Below are positions 56,325 through 64,000 of a DNA stretch of 64,000 nucleotides, piece after piece (within the stretch, counting starts at the first letter, position 1; the number at the start of each line of letters is the position of its first letter). Position numbers and translations under genes: made by a program. The stretch lies in the NCBI GenBank assembly GCA_019973575.1, contig BPUI01000001.1, forward strand, positions 1,500,342 to 1,564,341. Direction: 5' to 3'. This DNA comes from Gemmatimonadetes bacterium T265. GTDB lineage: Bacteria; Gemmatimonadota; Gemmatimonadetes; Gemmatimonadales; Gemmatimonadaceae. Below the pieces are notes generated by a model. That model was given only the letters and a program-made list of their open reading frames with translations. It ran no database searches and was not told the origin of the DNA.

Positions 56325-56418
56325 CCTCCGCGTGCGCGGGGGTGACGGGACGGGGACGGTCCCCGCCACGCGCGGGGGAATGGGCGGCAAGCAGTCACCC
56401 CCGCGCACGCGGGGGGCC
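56325..56418. repeat. REP-like palindrome upstream of mnmE
   Basis: CCTCCGCGTGCGCGGGGGTGAC (from 56325) pairs with GTCACCCCCGCGCACGCGGG (from 56394), forming a stem of over 20 bp with one or two mismatches. Inside it GGGGACGGTCCCC forms a smaller hairpin. The motif resembles REP elements that give PACAGVT/PRARGG when translated in other proteobacterial and GC-rich genomes. It lies between two divergent genes. Confidence 0.6.
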
Positions 56419-56477
56419 ACCCCTCCGCCACATCGTAGCTTGCAACGGCCAACCCCCCGCCGCCGTTGTCCGCTCCC

Positions 56478-57866
56478 ATGCCCGACCTGCTCGCCGACAC
56501 GATCGCCGCCCTCGCTACCGCGCCCGGCCGCGGCGGCGTGGCCGTGCTGCGCGTGAGCGGCTCCGACGCGCTCGCGGTCGCGGGGCGCGTTGCGGGTGCA
56601 GACGGCGCTTGGCCGCCGCCGCCGCGCACCGCCGCCCTCCGTGCCGCCCGCGATCCGACGACCGGCCGCTTGCTCGACCGGGTGCTCGCGACCGTCTTCC
56701 CGGCCCCGCGCTCGTACACGGGCGAGGACGTGGTCGAGCTCTCCACCCACGGCGGCCTCGCCGCCCCTGCCGCGGTGCTCGCCGCGCTCGTCGCCGCCGG
56801 CGCGCGCCCGGCCCTCCCCGGCGAATTCACCCGCCGCGCCGTACTCCACGGCAAGCTCGACCTTGCGCAGGCCGAGGCGACGGGCGACCTGATCGACGCG
56901 CGCACCGACGCGATGCGCGACGTCGCGCTCCGCCAACTCGACGGCGGCCTTTCGCGCCGCATCGCCGCGCTCCGCGACCGCGTGCTCGACGTCGAAGCGC
57001 TCCTCGCCTACGACGTCGACTTCCCGGACGAGGACGACGGGCCGGTGCCGCGCGCCCGCGTCCTGGCCGCGGCGGAGGCGGCGCTCGCCGACGTCGACGC
57101 GCTGCTCGCGACGGTGCCGGCCGGGCAGATCGCGCGCGACGGGGCGACGGTCGTTCTCGCCGGCCCGCCGAACGCGGGGAAGTCGTCGCTGTTCAACGCG
57201 CTCGCGGGCGAGGCGCGGGCGCTCGTCACGCCGGTCGCGGGCACGACGCGCGACGCGCTTGAGGTCACCATCGAACAGGCGGGTGGCGGCACCGCCACGG
57301 GCCGCCCACCGTGGCCGCTCCGCCTCGTCGATACGGCGGGCCTCCGCGACACGTCCGACCTCGTCGAACGGCTCGGCGTCGAACTGAGCGAGCGCTGGGT
57401 GCGTCGCGCGCACGTCGTGCTCGCGTGCGGCGAGCGCGCGGCCGACGTTGCCCGCACCGCGGCCCACGTCGCCGCGCTCACCGACGCGCCGGTGCTCCTC
57501 GTGCGCACGAAGGCCGATCTCCCGCTGGACGAACTCGACGATTCTGCACTGCTTGCAGTGAGCGCAGAAACTGGCGCCGGACTGTCTTCATTAACGGCGG
57601 CCGCGGTCGACGCGGTGTCCGCCCGCTACGGCGCGCCCGACCCCGACCTCCCCCTCGTCACGCGCGAGCGCCACCGGCGCGCGCTCCGCGACGGGCGCGA
57701 CGAGTTGGCGCTCTTCATCGACGCGTGGCGGAGCGACACGCTCCCGGCCGTGGTCGCCGCGGTCCACCTCCACGCGGCCGCCGGTGCACTCGGCGCCGTG
57801 ATCGGCGGCGTCGACGTCGAGGACGTGCTCGACCGCGTCTTTCAGTCGTTCTGCGTGGGGAAGTGA
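56478..57866 (+). CDS. mnmE: tRNA modification GTPase MnmE
   Basis: A 462-residue protein from the ATG at 56478 (a TTG at 56466 would add four residues). The N-terminal folate-binding part has DTIAALATAPGRGGVAVLRV and SYTGEDVVELSTHGG with GEFTRRAVLHGKLDLAQAEA. The G domain (about 215-375) shows GPPNAGKSSLFNAL (G1), GTTRD (G2), DTAGLRDT (G3), TKAD (G4). The C-terminus ends FCVGK, the strictly conserved ending with the functional Cys. With MnmG (25203) it modifies U34 of tRNAs. Confidence 0.96.
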   Translation: MPDLLADTIAALATAPGRGGVAVLRVSGSDALAVAGRVAGADGAWPPPPRTAALRAARDPTTGRLLDRVLATVFPAPRSYTGEDVVELSTHGGLAAPAAVLAALVAAGARPALPGEFTRRAVLHGKLDLAQAEATGDLIDARTDAMRDVALRQLDGGLSRRIAALRDRVLDVEALLAYDVDFPDEDDGPVPRARVLAAAEAALADVDALLATVPAGQIARDGATVVLAGPPNAGKSSLFNALAGEARALVTPVAGTTRDALEVTIEQAGGGTATGRPPWPLRLVDTAGLRDTSDLVERLGVELSERWVRRAHVVLACGERAADVARTAAHVAALTDAPVLLVRTKADLPLDELDDSALLAVSAETGAGLSSLTAAAVDAVSARYGAPDPDLPLVTRERHRRALRDGRDELALFIDAWRSDTLPAVVAAVHLHAAAGALGAVIGGVDVEDVLDRVFQSFCVGK

Positions 57867-58567
57867 ACCGTGCGGGCGCGCCGCGCATCGCCCACGGCCG
57901 CCGCGCACGCGGTGGCCGCCGCCGCGGTCCCCACCGCCTCCTCCCACAACCCGCCGAGTGAGGTGACGAGGTCCCGGACCGGCCCGCGGGCGTCGTCGAG
58001 CGCGTCGCTCGCCCGGCGCGCCGCCGCTCCCGCCCGCGCGGCCTCGTCCCGCGCGTCGGCCATCTCGGCGGCCGCCGTTCGCGCGGCTGTGGCCGCGTCC
58101 TCCGCGAGCCGCCGCAACGCGTCTGCCACCGCCGCGAACGCCCGCCCCTCGTCCCCGACGCGCGCGGCCTCGATCGACGCGTTGAGCGCGGTCCGCTGCG
58201 TCTGGCGCGCAAGCCGCGCGAGCGCGCCGACGAGCGCCTCCCCGCGCGCGACGGCGGTCCCGATCTCGCCGACGGCCGCGACCGCGGTTCGCGCGTGTGC
58301 CGCCGCGGCGCCGAGCGCGGCGTCGGATTCCGCCGTCGCGCGTCGGTGGTCGGCAAGCGCCGATGCGACGGTCCGCGCGCCGTCCACGACGTCCTCCGCG
58401 GCCGTCGACACGTCGGCGAGCGCCTCGTCGACGACGTCGCCATTCGAGTTGCCGCCGATCGCGGCGAACTCGCCGCCGACGATCCCGGCATGGGCAACCG
58501 CTGCGCCCGAGTCGGCAACTGGCCTAGCTCTGGCACTGTAAGATCCCGTCCGGAAATCGTTCACCAT
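57842..58567 (-). CDS. soluble methyl-accepting chemotaxis-like protein
   Basis: The ATG at 58567 has GAGG a few bases upstream and gives 241 residues. It is an all-helical, Ala-rich coiled coil with the MCP hairpin tip QTQRTALNASIEAARVGDEG followed by RAFAAVADALRRLAEDAATA, which corresponds to the CheA/CheW-binding region of chemoreceptors. No membrane segment or sensor domain is present. Its 3' end overlaps mnmE by 25 bp. The start is only 11 bp from the start of the divergent kinase-like gene, which suggests a shared promoter region and related jobs. No other chemotaxis genes are in the window. Confidence 0.78.
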   Translation of the reverse strand: MVNDFRTGSYSARARPVADSGAAVAHAGIVGGEFAAIGGNSNGDVVDEALADVSTAAEDVVDGARTVASALADHRRATAESDAALGAAAAHARTAVAAVGEIGTAVARGEALVGALARLARQTQRTALNASIEAARVGDEGRAFAAVADALRRLAEDAATAARTAAAEMADARDEAARAGAAARRASDALDDARGPVRDLVTSLGGLWEEAVGTAAAATACAAAVGDARRARTVHFPTQND

Positions 58568-58578
58568 GTCCTCGTAGT

Positions 58579-59907
58579 GTGCCTGTGCAGCATCGCACGC
58601 TTCCGCAGTTCGTCGCGGCAAGCCTCATCCTTCGTGCTCCGTTCCTGGCTCGGCACTGGCAGGACCGTGCCCGTGCGGCGACACCGCGGCGACCCGCCGC
58701 GGGGGGCCGATCGCACCCCGAGTCGCTCGTCGCAGACGCCCGGCCCGTCGCCGGGGCAGTGCCGGACAGCCTCGACGCCGAACACGTCCTCCGGGCCCTC
58801 GCCGACGAGGTAACCGCGTCCACCGCCGCCGCACTCCTCGCGGCGGAACACCCGCTCGGCGCCGTCGACGCGTTCAACCCGCTCGACGACCCCGAGTCTC
58901 CCGACAAGGACGCCCGACTCTCGGCCGAAGTCATCCAGCTCGGCTGGCAGGCCGGAGGCCGCGCGTTCGCGGCCGGACTCTCGGTCCACCACGTCGTCCG
59001 CGACGCCGACCTCCTCCTCGCCATCATCCTTGCCGATCTCGAACGCGAGGTCGAGGCGCTACCCGCCAACGTTGTCGCGACACCAGCCGACACGTTCGGC
59101 GCAGCACGGCGCCTGCAGCGCGGCATGGGCCGGTACACGCAGGCAGCGGCCGCCGGGTTCGTCCACGCGCTCCTCGCCAACATGCGCGAGCGCTACCGCA
59201 TACTCCGCCACGATCTCCGCAACCCGCTCGGCACGATCCGTAGCGCGCTCTCGCTCATGGACGACGAGACCGTGCCCGAGGAGATGCGCCACGGACCGGG
59301 GATCCGCTCGATGGTCGCGCGCAACGCCGGCTCGCTCGACGACCTCATCGCGACCGGGCTGGACGACGCGGCCGCCACCGCGCTGCTCGTCCCACCCCAG
59401 GACGTCGCCCTACGCGACATCGCGATCGCCGCGCGGCGCGAGGTACGCGACGCGGCCCGCCTCGCCGGCTGCGAGGTGGTCGTCGGCGACGTGCCGTCCG
59501 CCCCGCCGTCGTACGTCGACGCCGTCGCGCTGGAACTCACGCTCACCGCGCTCCTCCTCGCCGCGCTCGCCCGCGCTGATTCGGGCGCCACCGTCCGAAT
59601 CGACTGTACGGACCGCGCGATGACGGGCCGCGGCGCGAGCGCGTCGGCCGACGGGCGGCCGTACGTGGTCATGCGCGTCACGCTCGTGCGCGCAACAGCG
59701 CCTCGGTCAGGCGACGACCCTGAGACCCGCTGGGAACCGCACGGCCTCGCGCTCGCCGCATCGCTGGCCGTCGACCACGGCGGGAGCCTGAGCGCCGACC
59801 CCGCCGGGTCGGCCGCGGCCGACCCGGCGGCCCTCGCCAACGCCGACGCGCTCTACCTGTGGCTGCCCCTCTCGGACACCGCCGCGCCGGCCCCCGCGGC
59901 CGTGTGA
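58579..59907 (+). CDS. histidine-kinase-like protein with degenerate ATPase domain
   Basis: From a GTG at 58579 the product has 442 residues and no membrane segment. The N-terminal 200 residues (FVAASLILRAPFLARHWQDR, AFAAGLSVHHVVRDADLLLA and IILADLEREVEAL) resemble the RsbRD/stressosome-type helical sensor. The dimerisation helix has an intact H-box RILRHDLRNPLGTIRSALSL near 205-225. The following ATPase-like region lacks the usual N-box Asn (VALELTLTALLLAALARADS) and has a poor G-box (WEPHGLALAASLAVDHGGSL). It may be a phosphotransferase of the Spo0B/ChpT kind rather than an autokinase. The true start is uncertain. Confidence 0.68.
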   Translation: MPVQHRTLPQFVAASLILRAPFLARHWQDRARAATPRRPAAGGRSHPESLVADARPVAGAVPDSLDAEHVLRALADEVTASTAAALLAAEHPLGAVDAFNPLDDPESPDKDARLSAEVIQLGWQAGGRAFAAGLSVHHVVRDADLLLAIILADLEREVEALPANVVATPADTFGAARRLQRGMGRYTQAAAAGFVHALLANMRERYRILRHDLRNPLGTIRSALSLMDDETVPEEMRHGPGIRSMVARNAGSLDDLIATGLDDAAATALLVPPQDVALRDIAIAARREVRDAARLAGCEVVVGDVPSAPPSYVDAVALELTLTALLLAALARADSGATVRIDCTDRAMTGRGASASADGRPYVVMRVTLVRATAPRSGDDPETRWEPHGLALAASLAVDHGGSLSADPAGSAAADPAALANADALYLWLPLSDTAAPAPAAV

Positions 59908-59978
59908 CCAACCCCGCCGACCGCCGCCGGACGCCCCCGACCGGCTAACCCGAGCGGCGTCCGCTTCGGTAGGTACGA

Positions 59979-60587
59979 TCAGCCGGGAAGGCTCAACCGG
60001 CCAACGACTTCCGCGGCGCGCACGAGCGACAGGACGGGGACCCCAGCCGCTTGCTCGATCGCCTCACGCCCTCCTTCCTCCCGGTCGACGATGGCGAGCA
60101 CGCCGACGACCACGCCGCCGGCCGCCCGCACCGCCTCGACGGCCTGCAGCGCGGAGCCGCCCGTCGTGATCACGTCCTCCACCACCGCGACCCGGTCGCT
60201 CGACCGGAACGGCCCCTCGATGCGCTGCCCGGTGCCGTGCGCCTTCGGCTGCTTGCGCACGGTGAAAGCGCGCACCCACTCCCCCGCCCCGCGGGCGACG
60301 GTGCTCGCGTACGCCACGGCGTAGGCGATCGGATCCGCGCCGAGCGTGAGCCCGCCGACGGCGTCGACCAACCAGCCGGACTCGGCGAGCAGGTCGAGGC
60401 CGAGTGGGCCGATGAGCGCGAGGCCGTCAGGACTCATCGTCGTGAGCCGCGCGTCGATGTACAGATCCGACGTGCGCCCCGACGCCAGCGTAAAGGTCCC
60501 ACGCCTCGCCGACCGCTCGGCGAGCAGGTCGGCGAGGCGCGCGCGCCGCTGGGCGGTCGAAGCGGATTCGGCGGAGAGCGTGGACAT
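59979..60587 (-). CDS. pyrE: orotate phosphoribosyltransferase
   Basis: PyrE makes orotidine monophosphate from orotate and PRPP. The 202-residue product has the PRTase signature VAVVEDVITTGGSALQAVEA at about 128-147. FTLASGRTSDLYIDARL at about 33-49 and FTVRKQPKAHGTGQRIEG at about 100-117 are also typical (orotate loop, flexible loop with Lys-His-Gly). The ATG is at 60587. It is convergent with the kinase-like gene across a 71-bp gap that has only a short hairpin. No other pyr genes are here. Confidence 0.94.
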   Translation of the reverse strand: MSTLSAESASTAQRRARLADLLAERSARRGTFTLASGRTSDLYIDARLTTMSPDGLALIGPLGLDLLAESGWLVDAVGGLTLGADPIAYAVAYASTVARGAGEWVRAFTVRKQPKAHGTGQRIEGPFRSSDRVAVVEDVITTGGSALQAVEAVRAAGGVVVGVLAIVDREEGGREAIEQAAGVPVLSLVRAAEVVGRLSLPG

Positions 60588-60782
60588 GCGGGCAGAGTGG
60601 GGGGCCGGGCGACCGCAGGTCGGGCGACCTCGGTTCGCGGTGCGCGGGAGCTTACGGATGACCGCCTCCGTTGACAACGTTTCCCTTGACAGACCGTACT
60701 CCTCCGGTTGTTTCGCTCGTTACCGGTGTCATCGCCCGCCGCCACTACTTCGGCCGACCCGACTGGCTCGCCGTCCGGGTCC

Positions 60783-62123
60783 ATGGCCGCCCCGCCGCTG
60801 CTCACACCGACGCTCGCCGAACGCGCGGTGCGGGCCGGTGCGGCGTCGTACACGGACGCCGCGCGCGCCGCCGCCCTCGCCCTGCTCGCGTCGTGCGCCG
60901 GCGTCGTCGCGGCGTTGTGGACGGCTCACCGCGGACTCGCGGCAGCCGCCGACCTGCTCCCGCCGGCCGATGCCGCGGTCATGGGCCGCTACCGCACCGC
61001 CAGTTGGCTCCTCGGCGCCGCCTCGCTCGGCGCGCTCGCGGTCGGCCTCGTCCACGGCGAACGCATGCGCCGCCGCGCCGCGGCTCGTGCCACCGAGTTG
61101 GAACGCCTGTCGGCAGAACTGATCCGCGCCAACCGCGCGAAAAGCGAGTTCCTCGCCAACGTCTCGCACGAGCTGCGCACACCCCTCAACGCCGTGGTCG
61201 GGTTCGCGGAACTCATCGAGGACGGCGTCTACGGCGAGCTCACCCCGCAGCAGGCCGGGCCCGTACGACGGATCGCGGCAGCATCAACCCACCTACGCCA
61301 CATCGTCGACCAGATCCTCGACCTCGCGAAGATCGCCGCGGGCCGCCTCGAGGTGCACACCGAATCGGTCGCGCTCCGCCCGTTCGTCCTCGAAGTCGCG
61401 GGAGAGATCGAATCGTTGGTCCAGGACAAGGGGCTCGCCCTCTCAATCGCCGTCCCGAACTCCCTCCCGCGCCTCCGCAGCGACCCGCTTCACGTCCGCC
61501 AGGTACTCGTCAACCTGCTCGGCAACGCCGTCAAGTTCACGCCGGCCGGCGGACGAGTCGGCGTGCGGGCGTCACTCGTCGACGCGCCGCCGGGCGCCCC
61601 CCCGTTCGCGCCCAAGCAGGCCGCAGCGGACGACGAGGCCTGGGCCGGGATGCGCCGGCTGCTCCCCGGCCGTCGCGCGCCGGCCATCGACGCGAGCTCG
61701 CCCGACGGCGGTCGGTCTTCCGTCGTCCCCTGGATCGCGCTCCAGGTGAGCGACACCGGCGTCGGCATCCGCCCCGCCGACCAGGCCCGCGTCTTCGACG
61801 AGTTCGAACAGGTCGGCCCCCGCACCGGCGACGGGGCCGACCGCGGCACGGGATTGGGCCTCGCCATCTCGCGCCGCCTCGCCCAACTGTTGGGCGGCGA
61901 TCTCACGCTAGAGAGCGCACCCGGGCAGGGCTCAACGTTCACCCTCTGGCTGCCGGTCGACCCGGTCGATGTCCCCGCCGACGCCGACGGGATGGAGCCC
62001 GGTCACGCGGCGCGCCCACCCGTTGCGGGCGAGCGCCGCGCGGGGGACCCGCGCGCCGGCGGGCGGCGGCGCAGCGACCGGAACGACGCAACGCCGGCGG
62101 GCGGCTCTCCCGTGCAACGGTAG
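60783..62123 (+). CDS. membrane sensor histidine kinase
   Basis: The ATG at 60783 gives 446 residues; a TTG at 60708 would add 25. Two membrane helices (about 25-50 and 75-100) bracket a short periplasmic loop, followed by a coiled coil. The HisKA domain has FLANVSHELRTPLNAVVGFA (His about 132), and the ATPase has the N-box VLVNLLGNAVKFTPAG, DTGVGIRPADQARVFDEFEQ (G1, F-box) and GTGLGLAISRRLAQLLGG (G2). A Pro/Ala/Arg insertion of about 45 residues lies between N- and G1-boxes. No response regulator gene is adjacent, so it is an orphan kinase. The C-terminal tail (about 405-446) is disordered. Confidence 0.9.
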   Translation: MAAPPLLTPTLAERAVRAGAASYTDAARAAALALLASCAGVVAALWTAHRGLAAAADLLPPADAAVMGRYRTASWLLGAASLGALAVGLVHGERMRRRAAARATELERLSAELIRANRAKSEFLANVSHELRTPLNAVVGFAELIEDGVYGELTPQQAGPVRRIAAASTHLRHIVDQILDLAKIAAGRLEVHTESVALRPFVLEVAGEIESLVQDKGLALSIAVPNSLPRLRSDPLHVRQVLVNLLGNAVKFTPAGGRVGVRASLVDAPPGAPPFAPKQAAADDEAWAGMRRLLPGRRAPAIDASSPDGGRSSVVPWIALQVSDTGVGIRPADQARVFDEFEQVGPRTGDGADRGTGLGLAISRRLAQLLGGDLTLESAPGQGSTFTLWLPVDPVDVPADADGMEPGHAARPPVAGERRAGDPRAGGRRRSDRNDATPAGGSPVQR

Positions 62124-62144
62124 CGTACTGGCGGTCGCGGTGGT

Positions 62145-63431
62145 TCAGTGCAGCGCGGCGAGTCGCGCGTCCGTCCCCACGAGCGGCGGCAACCCGTTCT
62201 CGGGTCGGTCGAGGTAGAAATACGCGACCGCCGACACGTCGTCCGCGCGGTAGAACGTCACGCCGCCCTGGGTCGGCAGGCCCGGGTTCGTCAACGGCAC
62301 TGGCGCCCCCGCGGCGTTGAGCGAGTGGAACGACGCCCGGCTCCCCTGGTCGATTGTCAGCGGGCGCAGCCGGACACCGGCGGCCTGCATGCGCAGGACT
62401 TCCGCCCTTGATGCGCTCCCGATCTGCTGGAGCACGACCTCGCAGTCGCGGGCGAAATAGATCGGGTCGGGCACGTGGTACCGGTAGAACGCCCAGCGCC
62501 GTTCCCGGTCGTTCGCGATCAGGCTGCCCTGGTACCGGTTCGCGTACACCCCCTGCCCCCACCCCGAGCCGATGTAGTCCTCGGATCCCGTACCGACGAG
62601 CGTCGCGGCGTCACGGTCGCCGTCGAGGTACATCTTGACCGCTCCCTCTCCCCACCACGTCATGCCGTACGACGGGTCCGGGCGCACCCCCACGTTCATG
62701 CCGAGGAAGCGCCCGCGCCCGGTCACGCGCGGGAGAACGCGGAAGTCCTCCCCGAGCCGGGTCGGGCGTTCGCGATGCCAGTACGCGTGGAAGTAGAGCG
62801 CGCCGGGTGGTTGTGCGGCCACCCGCGTGTAGTCGACGTCGTAGTAGACGTTCTGCAGGTCGCTCCCGGTGTCGTTGGTGAGCACGACGCGCGCGCGCGT
62901 GCGGAACGGCATCGGTACGTACGACTCGAACGACCGCCCTTCGGGGCTGGCGAAGAGCGCCGACTCGAACGGGACCATCTGTCCGAGTCCGACGCCGAAG
63001 AAATCGCCGAGCGGGGCGGAGACGGCGGGCGTCGTGGCGCCGTCCCAGAACATCTCGATCCTGACCCCGCGCAGCATCTCTGGGGCGCGGTTGTTCACCG
63101 TGATCCACACGCGACGGATCGTCCCCGCGCCCTGGACGTCGGCGAGGACGAGCGACTTGAAGGCGGGGAGCGTCTCGAACGGGTGCCCCTTCCCACCGCT
63201 GTTCTCGCGCCCCCCCTGCCCCTTGGCGCCGGTCGGGTTTTCTGCGCTGCTCCACCGCGACTCGACGCCGGCCGGGTACTCGTAGAGCGCCGGTTCCGAT
63301 GCCGCGGGCTCCCGGGTGGCCTGCGCGCCGGCGCTGCGGCCCTCGACGCACGTGAGCAAGGCCAGGAAGTACGACGCCGCACGCCATCCGCGTGCGCGTC
63401 CTGCGCGAAACCGCCCTGAGCGAAACCGCAT
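62145..63431 (-). CDS. secreted DUF2961 / GH172 family protein
   Basis: A 428-residue protein with a signal peptide (MRFRSGRFRAGRARGWRAAS then YFLALLTC...SAGAQ). The DUF2961 core is clear: PAGVESRWSSAENPTGAKGQ and GGRENSGGKGHPFETL, then GTIRRVWITVNNRAPEMLRG, and the later GTGSEDYIGSGWGQGVYANR, whose Glu is the conserved family residue. GH172 members include alpha-D-fructofuranosidases and difructose-dianhydride enzymes, so it may act on plant-type fructans or arabinofuranosides. It lies 22 bp after the convergent kinase stop. Confidence 0.86.
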   Translation of the reverse strand: MRFRSGRFRAGRARGWRAASYFLALLTCVEGRSAGAQATREPAASEPALYEYPAGVESRWSSAENPTGAKGQGGRENSGGKGHPFETLPAFKSLVLADVQGAGTIRRVWITVNNRAPEMLRGVRIEMFWDGATTPAVSAPLGDFFGVGLGQMVPFESALFASPEGRSFESYVPMPFRTRARVVLTNDTGSDLQNVYYDVDYTRVAAQPPGALYFHAYWHRERPTRLGEDFRVLPRVTGRGRFLGMNVGVRPDPSYGMTWWGEGAVKMYLDGDRDAATLVGTGSEDYIGSGWGQGVYANRYQGSLIANDRERRWAFYRYHVPDPIYFARDCEVVLQQIGSASRAEVLRMQAAGVRLRPLTIDQGSRASFHSLNAAGAPVPLTNPGLPTQGGVTFYRADDVSAVAYFYLDRPENGLPPLVGTDARLAALH

Positions 63432-63481
63432 GTGCCTCCGGCGTGTGGCGGCGTCGGGCGCTCGCCCAGACGCCGCGCGAC

Positions 63482-64000
63482 TCAGCCGCGCTTGAACATC
63501 CCGCGCAGCCGTCCGATCAGCCCGCCCGACTCTTCCCCCTCGTGCGCCGCCGCGCCGCGCGCGGGCGTGGTCGGCGCCGGCTGCGCGATCGCGTCGCGGA
63601 GCGCGGCCGCAAAGGCGCGGACGTCCGGGTAGCGGTCCTCGGGCTTCTTCGCGAGCCCCTTCATCACCACGGCCTCGACCGCGGGATTGAAGAGCACCCC
63701 CTCCTTGGCTTCGCTCAACGGCTGCGGCGGCTGCGAGAGGAGCTGCGTGAACATCTCGCGCGGCGACTTGCCCGTGTACGGGTGACACCCGGAGAGCAGG
63801 AAGTACGCGATCGTCGCGAGCGAGTACTGGTCCGCCGCCGGCGTGACCATCTCGCCCGAGAGCGCCTCGGGCGCGACGTACATGAGGGTGCCGACAAAGA
63901 ACCCGGCCCGCGTGAGCCGCTCGTCCGCGGTCTGGTCGGCCGCGGCGGCGATCCCGAAGTCGAGCAGCTTCACCTGCCGCGTGACCGGGTCCCACATGAC
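63482..64000 (-). CDS. Ser/Thr protein kinase, C-terminal part (runs off the right edge)
   Basis: The frame is open to the end of the window, so the kinase N-terminus (including the Gly loop and catalytic HRD) is outside. Visible are VKLLDFGIAAAADQTADERL (DFG, magnesium binding), the GTLMYVAPEALSGEMVTPAA activation-segment/APE motif, DQYSLATIAYFLLSG (subdomain IX) and KKPEDRYPDVRAFAAALRDA (subdomain XI). The tail after the domain is short, Gly/Glu rich and basic (RLRGMFKRG), with no transmembrane helix. It is a Hanks-type kinase, common in this kind of bacterium. Confidence 0.85.
   Translation of the reverse strand, partial: VMWDPVTRQVKLLDFGIAAAADQTADERLTRAGFFVGTLMYVAPEALSGEMVTPAADQYSLATIAYFLLSGCHPYTGKSPREMFTQLLSQPPQPLSEAKEGVLFNPAVEAVVMKGLAKKPEDRYPDVRAFAAALRDAIAQPAPTTPARGAAAHEGEESGGLIGRLRGMFKRG

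Noticed and set aside
59928-59963. Eight-base inverted repeat between the kinase-like gene and pyrE as terminator
   Set aside because: Short stem with a 20-base loop and no T-run; too weak to call.

Overview
The window looks like one contiguous piece of a chromosome from a very GC-rich bacterium (well above 70% GC by eye), most likely a member of the Gemmatimonadota. The reasons are a SusC/SusD outer-membrane pair in a GC-rich genome, many lipoproteins and signal peptides, menaquinone synthesis (menA), Hanks-type kinases and frequent GTG/TTG starts. The lineage is inferred from gene content, not proven. No rRNA, tRNA or CRISPR array was recognised.

Region 1 (1-12.6 kb, all + strand): the end of an ABC-F ATPase, an M15-type peptidase lipoprotein overlapping an alpha/beta hydrolase and menA (GTGA overlaps), a UMF1-type transporter, a GNAT acetyltransferase, then a SusC/SusD pair followed by a large secreted beta-barrel candidate resembling DUF5686. 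A giant imperfect palindrome (about 12638-13086) fills the gap to the convergent neighbour.

Region 2 (13-22.5 kb, mainly - strand): a BMP-type (nucleoside-like) ABC importer made of an ATPase and two permeases, with a large HExxH lipoprotein gene embedded between them. A DoxX-like membrane protein starts the operon. A Nif3-like gene reads the other way, and the BMP binding lipoprotein lies further upstream, coupled to a quinone-oxidoreductase-like gene.

Region 3 (22.5-27.3 kb): a chromosome-segregation locus, parA-parB, with a SIMPL-domain gene and mnmG behind it. Two perfect palindromes containing TGTGGCACGTGCCACA look like lineage-specific parS sites. A cluster of DnaA-box-like TGTGG(G/A)NAA motifs and a parS-like site with a 4-bp insertion lie next to parB.

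Region 4 (27.3-45.4 kb): a conserved small gene, a lytic transglycosylase lipoprotein, small membrane proteins, a dienelactone-hydrolase lipoprotein, a VanX-like dipeptidase, an MHS-type transporter, two Uma2 nucleases, a DUF4031 protein, a type IV pilin-like protein, polA, a glycine-rich lipoprotein resembling the ALK/LTK glycine-rich domain, an internally deleted IS1182-type transposase remnant, a zinc-ribbon membrane protein, a cyclophilin, a BtuF-like protein and an Smr protein.

Region 5 (45.4-64 kb): two paralogous membrane PAS-GGDEF-EAL proteins on either side of ada, a PSMA-like M28 peptidase, a CocE-type hydrolase, a REP-like palindrome, mnmE, a soluble MCP-like protein divergent from a degenerate histidine-kinase-like protein, pyrE, a complete hybrid-free histidine kinase, a DUF2961/GH172 protein and the end of a Ser/Thr kinase. 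Many genes overlap by 1-75 bp, so the layout is compact. The heptamer GTTAGGC recurs through the window and accounts for nearly all in-frame TTA codons I found.
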